NCBI GenBank assembly: GCA_045605385.1 | Contig: JAZUPW010000007.1 | Coordinates: 1 to 64,000, forward strand | Direction: 5' to 3' | From: SIG607 sp045605385 | Lineage (GTDB): Bacteria; Bacillota; Clostridia; Oscillospirales; Acutalibacteraceae | Length of the DNA: 64,000 nucleotides | Part shown: piece by piece, positions 8,127 to 14,280 of the stretch | How the letters are laid out: each line of letters starts with the position of its first letter | How positions within the stretch are numbered: position 1 is the first letter of the stretch | Notes under the pieces: model-generated | The model's input: only the letters and a program-made list of their open reading frames with translations | Databases searched by the model: none | What the model was told of the DNA's origin: nothing | Program-made: the position numbers and the translations under genes

Positions 8127-8681
8127 ATGAAAGAAGTATGGGTATTATCAGTAAAAACTTCTTTGCCGGATGTATGTTGGAATTCTATGAATCTAAAAAC
8201 TACGTTTTCTGCTTTTGATAGTTTTGAAAAAGGGCGCGAAGCAATGCGCAAAGTTTTACACGATTTAGCATTTTCTAAAAACAGTATGTTTGATGGCAAC
8301 GGAAATATCATACATTTTAAAAAATATCTTGAAGATATGTATGATGAAGAATATATCGATGATGGTGAAGTTCTCGATAAAAATACACTTAGTTACGTTT
8401 CTGATTCTTTCAGAGAAGCATTTAGCGGAAAAGATATATATTTTGAGATGGAAAATGCCTACTGTACCGACTGGATGATTGCAATTGAATCGGGAGTTGG
8501 TGAGGTCTATTTCCACGGAGAAGATGATGGGCCCTGTAACGGTTACGACCCTGATATTGCTGCAAATATTTTCTCAATGCAGGAAGAAAAAGATTATTTT
8601 CTTTATATAAACGACCGTTTCGGACAAGATGATGCAACCAGCGAATTATACATAGATTTGAAAAAAGTTTCAATTTCGTAA
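8127..8681 (+). CDS. Unknown 184-residue acidic protein
   Basis: I do not recognise a family. The start at 8127 follows a GAGGTGA ribosome site by six bases. The protein is strongly acidic, rich in Asp, Glu and aromatic residues in its middle and C-terminal half (for example YLEDMYDEEYIDDGEV and FHGEDDGPCNGYDPD), with no signal peptide or membrane segment. It is transcribed from operator-promoter 1 and the next operator lies five bases after its stop. An acidic protein next to a retron could be a partner or a DNA mimic, but that is only a guess. Confidence 0.65.
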   Translation: MKEVWVLSVKTSLPDVCWNSMNLKTTFSAFDSFEKGREAMRKVLHDLAFSKNSMFDGNGNIIHFKKYLEDMYDEEYIDDGEVLDKNTLSYVSDSFREAFSGKDIYFEMENAYCTDWMIAIESGVGEVYFHGEDDGPCNGYDPDIAANIFSMQEEKDYFLYINDRFGQDDATSELYIDLKKVSIS

Positions 8682-8685
8682 ACAA

Positions 8686-8719
8686 TGCACCAAATTTGGT
8701 GCAACCCCCGTGATATAAT
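8686..8719 (+). promoter_or_regulatory. Operator-promoter 2 (perfect palindrome), drives the retron
   Basis: TGCACCAAATTTGGTGCA at 8686-8703 is a perfect palindrome, followed after ten bases by TATAAT at 8714-8719. The start of transcription would be near 8726, just before the retron ncRNA. Confidence 0.9.
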
Positions 8720-8734
8720 AACAACATAATAAAT

Positions 8735-8925
8735 AAACCCCTTACAGTAGCGTACAACTTGAAGAAATTCAAGGCGGACAGCGAGTCGCTGTCTGAGGCA
8801 CATTCCCGATCCGCATTTCTGGCGAAATGCCAGTCCTGATAAATCCTTCAATGGGTCATCCGTTATTTCATAACGCCCATACCCATCTTCGTATTTATCA
8901 TGTCATTTAGTACTGTGAGGGGTTT
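8735..8925 (+). ncRNA. Retron msr-msd RNA
   Basis: The ends form the a1/a2 inverted repeat of retrons: AAACCCCTTACAGTA (8735-8749) pairs with TACTGTGAGGGGTTT (8911-8925), 15 bp with one G-U. The a1 arm runs directly into TAGC, which places the candidate branching guanosine at 8750. Next come two msr-type hairpins, CTTGAA/TTCAAG (8757-8772) and GACAGCG/CGCTGTC around 8776, and a third GCATTTC/GAAATGC near 8814-8830. The msd stem is TGATAAAT (8837-8844) with ATTTATCA (8893-8900), enclosing ATGGG/CCCAT and GTTAT/ATAAC. The RT gene starts 19 bases after a2. In retrons the RT copies the msd into branched multicopy single-stranded DNA. Confidence 0.85.
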
Positions 8926-8944
8926 GTTTTTTGGGGAGGCAATT

Positions 8945-10021
8945 ATGAAGCTAAATAAATTCACCGTTTCATTTGAAGAACAGGATATGCATTTTTTAAA
9001 AAAGTATGGTTTTTTTAGAGCTGTTTGTATGGTGAAAAAGCACTATAAAAAGCATAGGACACCATTCATACACGATACTTATCAATTAGCTAATGAGCTT
9101 CGTATTTTTCGTAAAGATGTTTTCAAGTTATCAAAAAATGCACGAAAACATTATAAATTGATTATGCTCAGAAAGAAAAACGGTGGACTTCGGTACATCC
9201 ATTCACCTGATCCTTCTTTGAAAAATGCGCAACGCAGAATACTTAAAAGCATTTTATCAAATATTAATATTTCCCCCTATGCCACAGCCTATGTAAAGGG
9301 CAAAAACTTAAAAGATAATGCCGAACCACATATAAATCACAAATATCTTCTTAAAATGGATATAACTGATTTCTTCGGTAGTATTACATATTTGCAGGTA
9401 ATATCCACTGCATTCAATGCAAATAGATTTCCCGTTCAGATAGGTGCTATGTTAACTTCCCTTTGCTGTCTTGATGACGTGTTGCCGCAAGGTGCTCCCA
9501 CTTCACCAATGCTTTCAAATATAGTTATGAAAAATTTCGATGATATTATCGGTTCCTGGTGCAAAAAAAGAAATATATCATATACACGTTATTGCGATGA
9601 CCTTACTTTTTCTGCGGATATCCCTTTATATAACGTGTATTTAAAGGTAAAGGATATGCTTGAACAGCGTGGCTTTGAGGTTAATGAAGAAAAGACCAAA
9701 TTTATAACAAATTCCTCGAGCCAAAGGGTAACGGGTTTAACTGTCAACGAGAAGGTATCCATACCCAAAGAATATAAACGACAGCTTCGACAAGAGGTTT
9801 ATTACGCAATAAAATATGGTCTGGCTGATAGCATTATTAAAGACAATAAAACCGAATATATAAAACGCGGAGTGCCGAATATCCATAGTTATTTTTCGCA
9901 CCTTAAAGGTAAAATGTTTTATGTGTTACAAATTGAACCAAATAATGCTTGGTTTTCTAAAGCTACCGAACAGCTGAGTAATAAATATTTTTACGAAGTG
10001 AAAAACACCCGATGCACCTGA
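8945..10021 (+). CDS. Retron-type reverse transcriptase
   Basis: 358 residues. The RT motifs are in order: RKKNGGLRYIHSP (motif 1/2 region), LLKMDITDFFGSI with the first catalytic Asp at 139, LPQGAPTSPMLSN, then RYCDDLTFSAD with the catalytic YCDD at 216-219, and QRVTGLTVN, the VTG signature of retron RTs. There is no maturase, HNH or intron domain, so a group II intron is unlikely. The start at 8945 follows a GGGGAGG site; the upstream ATG at 8900 would lie in the ncRNA. Together with the RNA at 8735-8925 it should make msDNA. No adjacent gene is an obvious known retron effector. The stop codon lies inside operator 3. Confidence 0.92.
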   Translation: MKLNKFTVSFEEQDMHFLKKYGFFRAVCMVKKHYKKHRTPFIHDTYQLANELRIFRKDVFKLSKNARKHYKLIMLRKKNGGLRYIHSPDPSLKNAQRRILKSILSNINISPYATAYVKGKNLKDNAEPHINHKYLLKMDITDFFGSITYLQVISTAFNANRFPVQIGAMLTSLCCLDDVLPQGAPTSPMLSNIVMKNFDDIIGSWCKKRNISYTRYCDDLTFSADIPLYNVYLKVKDMLEQRGFEVNEEKTKFITNSSSQRVTGLTVNEKVSIPKEYKRQLRQEVYYAIKYGLADSIIKDNKTEYIKRGVPNIHSYFSHLKGKMFYVLQIEPNNAWFSKATEQLSNKYFYEVKNTRCT

Positions 10022-10046
10022 TTTGGTGCATTGGGTGTTGTAATTT
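10013..10046 (+). promoter_or_regulatory. Operator-promoter 3, drives the WYL regulator
   Basis: TGCACCTGATTTGGTGCA at 10013-10030 overlaps the RT stop codon. After ten bases comes TAATTT at 10041-10046, the weakest -10 of the nine. This gives the WYL gene its own, probably autoregulated, promoter. Confidence 0.8.
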
Positions 10047-10094
10047 TATAAAGGATATGATAAAATGAATGTATCATGTCTTGGAGGTAGTCTT

Positions 10095-11078
10095 ATGGAT
10101 AGTTTAGAACCTAAAAAATTAGCCCTTATTCGTATTTTGCAGATATTTAAAAAATATAGCGACTATGATCATCCGCTTTTGCGGGAGGATATTGCCGTAC
10201 ATCTTGAAAATGATTATGGCATTATTCTTGAAAGAAAGGCGATAAGCCGAAATATTGGTTTGCTTAAAGAAGCCGGCTATGAAATTGAAGAAACAAAAGC
10301 CGGTAGCTATCTTGAAGAGCGCGAGTTTGAGGACTCCGAGCTTCGTATGCTTATAGACGGTGTGCTTTCAAGCAAGTATATAACCGCCAAGCACTCAAAG
10401 GATTTAATCGAAAAGCTTTGCGCTATGTCTAATAAATATTTCCGCTCACACGTTAAAAATATTTATTCGGTTAATGACTGGTCCAAAACCGATAACCAAG
10501 CTCTTTTTTATAACATTGAGCTTATTGACGATGCAATCGAGCGCAGATTGCAAATTCGATTTGATTATAATAAATACGGCACAGATAAGAAATTGCATAA
10601 AAGTAGCACAACTCGAGTTACGCCCTATCAATTGATACTTCATAATCAGCGTTATTATTTGATGTCCTATAACGAGTATTTTGGAAATCTTACATATTAT
10701 CGTGTGGATCATATAACAAATATGACAATAGAAGAAGATAAATCGGCAACCCCTATCACAAACCTTAAAGGATTTGAAAGCGGTATAAATTATAAAGTTC
10801 TTGCTACTTCACTTCCCTATATGTATACCGATATGGTAGAAAATGTAGAATTCATTGCCTATAAGGGAATTACTGACCAAATCGTTGATTGGTTTGGTGA
10901 GAATATAAGAATTACCGAGCTTGATGAAAAACATATTTCTGTTTCACTTAAAGCCAGCCCCAATGCTATGGAACATTGGGCAATGCAGTATATAAACTAC
11001 GTTGAAATAACAAAACCCGCTGAACTTCGCGAAAAGATAAAAGAAAATCTCAAAGCAGCTGAGGAGAAGTATAAATAA
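10095..11078 (+). CDS. HTH-WYL domain transcriptional regulator
   Basis: 327 residues. Residues about 5-80 form a winged helix (LLREDIAVHLEND, then KAISRNIGLLKEAGYEIEE). Residues about 140-230 are a WYL domain (RRLQIRFDYNKYG, then RVTPYQLILHNQRYYLMSYN, YYRVDHITNM). A WCX-like C-terminal part follows. WYL proteins bind inverted repeats and sense nucleic-acid or damage signals; known examples control defence operons and DNA-damage genes. The start at 10095 has GGAGGT six bases upstream; an ATG at 10065 is less likely. It is the only DNA-binding regulator in the locus with a sensor domain, so it is the best candidate to read all nine palindromes. Confidence 0.9.
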   Translation: MDSLEPKKLALIRILQIFKKYSDYDHPLLREDIAVHLENDYGIILERKAISRNIGLLKEAGYEIEETKAGSYLEEREFEDSELRMLIDGVLSSKYITAKHSKDLIEKLCAMSNKYFRSHVKNIYSVNDWSKTDNQALFYNIELIDDAIERRLQIRFDYNKYGTDKKLHKSSTTRVTPYQLILHNQRYYLMSYNEYFGNLTYYRVDHITNMTIEEDKSATPITNLKGFESGINYKVLATSLPYMYTDMVENVEFIAYKGITDQIVDWFGENIRITELDEKHISVSLKASPNAMEHWAMQYINYVEITKPAELREKIKENLKAAEEKYK

Positions 11079-11095
11079 AGAATGTTTGTTACATA

Positions 11096-11197
11096 ATGCA
11101 GATTCACAAAGGCGACCCCTCTCATACAACATTGACACTTTTCGACAAGTTTTGCATGGCGATACATAGTGTGGTAGAAAGATATAAAGCGAGATAG
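11096..11197 (+). pseudogene. Truncated copy 1 of the SpoVT/AbrB-like mini-gene
   Basis: The frame from 11096 reads MQIHKGDP, matching MRIREGDP of the intact copy at 14013, then a tail (TLTLFDKFCMAIHSVVERYK) that is nearly identical to the tail of copy 2. The N-terminal swapped-hairpin part is gone. Confidence 0.65.
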
Positions 11198-11214
11198 TTT
11201 TATCTCGCTTATTC
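11187..11214 (+). terminator. Terminator after copy 1
   Basis: Ten-bp stem AAGCGAGATA/TATCTCGCTT with a tail ATTCTTTT. The copy at 13302 has compensating base changes, so the structure is conserved. Confidence 0.75.
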
Positions 11215-11217
11215 TTT

Positions 11218-11251
11218 TGCACCGATTTTGGTTCATCGTTGATTATATAAT
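11218..11251 (+). promoter_or_regulatory. Operator-promoter 4, drives the LRR protein
   Basis: TGCACCGATTTTGGTTCA at 11218-11235, ten bases, TATAAT at 11246-11251. This is the most degenerate palindrome of the set. Confidence 0.75.
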
Positions 11252-11300
11252 GAGAGTATGATACAATAAATTATAATTGGTTAAAAGCGGAGGAATTACG

Positions 11301-13073
11301 ATGTCATATTTGTTTAAAGAGAATCCCAAGGAATTAAAGTGGTGGAAATGGTCGCAAGATGAGAACGAAGAAGTTATCATTCCTGCACAATTTACGGAAT
11401 TGACAGAATTTTCTTTTAATAACACTTCTAACATTAAAAAATTATATTTGCATGATAAAATTAAGAGAATAAAGGAAGGAACCTTTCGAAACTTCACTAA
11501 CATAGAAACTATAGAAGTACACCCTGAAAACAAAATTTTTTATGTGGAGGATGGTATTCTTTTTAAAAAAATAAAAGTAAATGGAAACGATGTAATACAA
11601 CTCGAATTATATCCTGCAGAAAAAAAAAGCGATAGTTATACTATTCCAGATGATGTTTCTTGCATTGGTAGTTGTGCATTTACTAACGCAAAGCACCTCA
11701 AAAAATTAACTTTTTCTGACAATTTGATTCCCAATAAAGAAATTTGTTTTTGTGGCTTTTCGGATAGTATTGAGGATGTTGTCGTGCCATCTATTAGCGT
11801 CTTTAGTTTGGTTAGAAAGAAAACAACAATATATCCTTCTAAACATGTTAAAAGGCCTAAAGGTTATGCGAAAATCTTTAAAAAAGATGGTTGTATTTAT
11901 AAGTTGAGTGGGAACTTATCCGTTATTACATCATCGTATCGCCCTTTGTTTGATAAGGTGCTGCTTGGATGGCAAGATAAAAATGGCGGTGAGCTTTGCG
12001 GATTTTATGAAACAAATCATCTTCCAACCAAATTATTAGAAGGTGATAAAAAATTTGATGCCATCATTTTCCCAAAATTCCCTTTATTTTGGAGAGATTA
12101 CCAGGGCAATTTAAAATCGAAAAATATTATTCCTTTAACGTTTCCAAGAGTGGATTTTAGAAAAATTGAAGATGTTGATACTAAATTTTGCCTGCTTTTA
12201 GGGTATTTAGCGCATCCTGAATTTTACAACGATGATTCGTATTTAACAAGTGGTTTATATCTCCCGTATGTTATTAGTCAAAAACATAAAATTTTACCAT
12301 ATGTTTACAAAATCGACCGTCCTGACTTATTGGAATTTTACTCCGAACGAAATTGCATTAACTCAAAAAACTTTGAAAAAACTTTTCTTAATCCCGCCAA
12401 AGAGGAAAATGCAGTAAAATGTATTGAATATTTGCAAAATTTCAAAGCAAATTATTTATCATCAAAACCTGATGGTAAAGAATTTTCTTGTCAAGAAAAC
12501 GAATTGACTTATGTTATTACGATTTCAACAAAGGCAAATACTCCGCTTCATCAAAAAAAATTGCTCAAATGCAATGAAACGGTTGTTGGTGATGTCTATT
12601 TGCCGTTTAATGTAATCGATATTGAAAAAAACGCTTTTGATGGATGCGATAATATAACGTCCGTTATAGCTCCAAAATACTATGTTGAAAAATTTGACTA
12701 TAATTTTAATAATGGCTCAATTATTCCTCTTGTTTTCCCTATGATAGACTTCAGAACAGCAAAAAACAATATTGCGAAAACAAATCTATTGCTTGGTTAT
12801 ATTGCTCATTCTGAATATTATGAAGATTGCGTTACTGGCGGTTTTATGGAAAATACTTTGGGCGAAGATTATTTGGAAAATGTTATAAGACAGAAGAAAA
12901 AATTACTGCCATATATCTTTGAATTAGACCGTGCAGACATGGTAGAGTTTTACGCTTTGCATGGTAGTATAACTCCCAAGAACTTTGACGAAGACTTTTT
13001 AAAACATGCTAAAGCAGCAAACGCTACAAAATGTATTGAATTTTTGGAAAACTGGAAAGTTGAAAACTTATAA
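11301..13073 (+). CDS. BspA-type leucine-rich-repeat protein with a duplicated C-terminal domain
   Basis: 590 residues, cytoplasmic (no signal peptide or anchor). Residues about 20-180 contain LRR_5/BspA-like repeats (EFSFNNTSNIKKLYLHDKIKRI, then IDDVS-type CIGSCAFTNAKHLKKL). Two related blocks of about 110 residues follow, at about 270-390 and 480-590. Both have FP.hDFR, then LLLGYhAH, KhLPYhh..DR.D..EFY, then hNxKNFE..FL..A and KCIE.L. Single BspA units such as VIDIEKNAFDGCDNITS separate them. The start at 11301 follows GCGGAGGA. Function is unknown; an intracellular LRR could be a recognition module. Confidence 0.8.
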   Translation: MSYLFKENPKELKWWKWSQDENEEVIIPAQFTELTEFSFNNTSNIKKLYLHDKIKRIKEGTFRNFTNIETIEVHPENKIFYVEDGILFKKIKVNGNDVIQLELYPAEKKSDSYTIPDDVSCIGSCAFTNAKHLKKLTFSDNLIPNKEICFCGFSDSIEDVVVPSISVFSLVRKKTTIYPSKHVKRPKGYAKIFKKDGCIYKLSGNLSVITSSYRPLFDKVLLGWQDKNGGELCGFYETNHLPTKLLEGDKKFDAIIFPKFPLFWRDYQGNLKSKNIIPLTFPRVDFRKIEDVDTKFCLLLGYLAHPEFYNDDSYLTSGLYLPYVISQKHKILPYVYKIDRPDLLEFYSERNCINSKNFEKTFLNPAKEENAVKCIEYLQNFKANYLSSKPDGKEFSCQENELTYVITISTKANTPLHQKKLLKCNETVVGDVYLPFNVIDIEKNAFDGCDNITSVIAPKYYVEKFDYNFNNGSIIPLVFPMIDFRTAKNNIAKTNLLLGYIAHSEYYEDCVTGGFMENTLGEDYLENVIRQKKKLLPYIFELDRADMVEFYALHGSITPKNFDEDFLKHAKAANATKCIEFLENWKVENL

Positions 13074-13087
13074 TATCAAGTATAAAA

Positions 13088-13134
13088 CTCCTTTGTTGAC
13101 AGATAATAACAGTGTTATCAAATCAACAAAGGAG
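13088..13134 (+). promoter_or_regulatory. Leader hairpin before copy 2 of the AbrB-like mini-gene
   Basis: A perfect 12-bp stem CTCCTTTGTTGA/TCAACAAAGGAG with an inner GATAA/TTATC extension. The 3' arm contains the AAAGGAG ribosome site for the ATG at 13144. It is followed by TTTTTA, so it may act as the terminator of the LRR gene, as a translation block, or both. Confidence 0.65.
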
Positions 13135-13143
13135 TTTTTATAT

Positions 13144-13312
13144 ATGAAAGCAACTGGAATAGTTAGACGACCTTGGTCGTGTGGTTATACCGAAAGAGAT
13201 TAGAAGAACGATACGTATCCGTGAAGGCGACCCGCTGCTGACAACATTGACACTTTTCGATAAGTTTTGCTGGGCGATACATAGCGTGGTAGAAAGATAT
13301 AAAGCAAGATAG
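13144..13312 (+). pseudogene. Frameshifted copy 2 of the SpoVT/AbrB-like mini-gene
   Basis: Starts MKATGIVRR as SpoVT does. An eight-base deletion relative to the intact copy then shifts the frame. Downstream, in the old frame, VIPKEIRRTIRIREGDP is readable, followed by the same FDKFCWAIHSVVERYKAR tail as copy 1. Confidence 0.75.
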
Positions 13313-13331
13313 TTTTTATCTTGCTTATTCT
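13302..13331 (+). terminator. Terminator after copy 2
   Basis: Ten-bp stem AAGCAAGATA/TATCTTGCTT with tail ATTCTTTT. Compared with 11187-11210 it shows a paired G-C to A-T change, that is, covariation. Confidence 0.75.
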
Positions 13332-13333
13332 TT

Positions 13334-13367
13334 TGCACCAAATTTGGTGCGTAGTTGATTATATAAT
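13334..13367 (+). promoter_or_regulatory. Operator-promoter 5, drives the Sel1 protein
   Basis: TGCACCAAATTTGGTGCG at 13334-13351, ten bases, TATAAT at 13362-13367. Confidence 0.85.
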
Positions 13368-13416
13368 AGAGGTATGATATAATAAATAAAACAAAATCGA
13401 TGCGGAGGATTACATA

Positions 13417-13935
13417 ATGAGTGCTAGTGATTTTGAAACGAAGGAAAAACAACTTTTAGCGCAAACTGCAAATGAAAACGTGGAAGCAATGTATTTATTA
13501 GGTTTGCACTATTATAACAACGAGTATATGGAAAAAGCATATACTTGGTTTAACAGGGCAGCACTTTTAGGACACGGAGATTCTTATTATTATCTTGGCT
13601 TGCTTTATGAAAATGCAAGCGGTTATTCGTGGGCAAAAGAAAATCCTGAACGCAATCTATTACAAGCCGCTATTTATTATGCGGTTGGAACAGATAGAAA
13701 ATCAGCAAAAGCAACCTTTAAATTGGGAAGACTGTATCTATATGGTGAGGCAGACACACCTGTTGATACTCAAAAGGGAATAGAGTATTTGCAAAAGGCT
13801 GTTAGGCGTAAAAGTGCCGAGGCTTGCGAAGAACTTGCCCTTTGTTATGAAAAAGGAATCGGTGTTGAAATCGACTTAAAAAAATCAGCAAAATATGCAA
13901 AAAAAGCTGCCGAGTTGGTTCAAAACGAAAACTAA
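13417..13935 (+). CDS. Sel1-like repeat protein
   Basis: 172 residues made of about four Sel1/TPR-like alpha-alpha repeats (AMYLLGLHYYNN, DSYYYLGLLYENAS, ATFKLGRLYLYGEAD, ACEELALCYEKGIGVEID). No signal peptide, so cytoplasmic. Sel1 repeats are protein-interaction scaffolds. GCGGAGGA lies upstream of the ATG. It forms its own module between operator 5 and a mini-gene leader hairpin; its partner in the locus is unknown. Confidence 0.85.
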   Translation: MSASDFETKEKQLLAQTANENVEAMYLLGLHYYNNEYMEKAYTWFNRAALLGHGDSYYYLGLLYENASGYSWAKENPERNLLQAAIYYAVGTDRKSAKATFKLGRLYLYGEADTPVDTQKGIEYLQKAVRRKSAEACEELALCYEKGIGVEIDLKKSAKYAKKAAELVQNEN

Positions 13936-13950
13936 TAATATCAAGTATAA

Positions 13951-14001
13951 ATCTCCTTGTTTTACAGATACTAACAGTTGGGCTTTGTAAAGCAAGGAGA
14001 T
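13951..14001 (+). promoter_or_regulatory. Leader hairpin before copy 3 of the AbrB-like mini-gene
   Basis: ATCTCCTTGTTTTACA pairs with TGTAAAGCAAGGAGAT over 16 bp with one G-U pair. It is preceded by the same TAATATCAAGTATAAA stretch as the hairpin at 13088. The stems differ in sequence but keep pairing, and again the 3' arm holds the AAGGAG ribosome site. Confidence 0.7.
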
Positions 14002-14012
14002 TATTATATATT

Positions 14013-14192
14013 ATGAAGGCTACAGGTATTGTGAGAAGAATTGACGACCTTGGTCGTGTGGTAATTCCGAAAGAGATAAGAAGAACGATGCGGATCCGCG
14101 AAGGCGACCCGTCTCGAATACATACCGACATTGAAAATTTGGGCAAGGCAATATTAAACATTATAAACCGATACAACAGTAAAGCAGAGTGA
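14013..14192 (+). CDS. Short SpoVT/AbrB-like DNA-binding protein (59 residues)
   Basis: The first 33 residues match the swapped-hairpin DNA-binding domain of SpoVT/AbrB (MKATGIVRRIDDLGRVVIPK, then EIRRTMRIREGDP). The remaining 26 residues are unrelated to SpoVT's sensor half and end in INRYNSKAE. So it is either a minimal AbrB-type regulator or a truncated copy with a replaced tail. It is the only intact one of three copies in the locus. The ribosome site is inside the hairpin at 13951-14001. Confidence 0.75.
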   Translation: MKATGIVRRIDDLGRVVIPKEIRRTMRIREGDPSRIHTDIENLGKAILNIINRYNSKAE

Positions 14193-14208
14193 TTTTTCAC
14201 TCTGCTTT
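14181..14208 (+). terminator. Terminator overlapping the end of the mini-gene
   Basis: Twelve-bp stem AAAGCAGAGTGA/TCACTCTGCTTT, loop TTTT, then TATTTTAT. It is placed as in the other two copies, although the sequence differs. Confidence 0.75.
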
Positions 14209-14214
14209 ATTTTA

Positions 14215-14248
14215 TGCACCAAAAATAGTGCATTTGAAATCGTATAAT
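14215..14248 (+). promoter_or_regulatory. Operator-promoter 6, drives the CbbX-like ATPase and SUFU genes
   Basis: TGCACCAAAAATAGTGCA at 14215-14232, ten bases, TATAAT at 14243-14248. Confidence 0.8.
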
Positions 14249-14280
14249 GTGATTGTAATAAAGAGTTGGAGGTAAAAAAT

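Noticed and set aside
8945..10021. Group II intron or abortive-infection RT
   Set aside because: No maturase or endonuclease domain and no intron RNA. A retron-type RNA with a1/a2 pairing lies directly upstream.
10065..10094. Upstream ATG for the WYL gene
   Set aside because: No ribosome site precedes it, whereas GGAGGT precedes the ATG at 10095.
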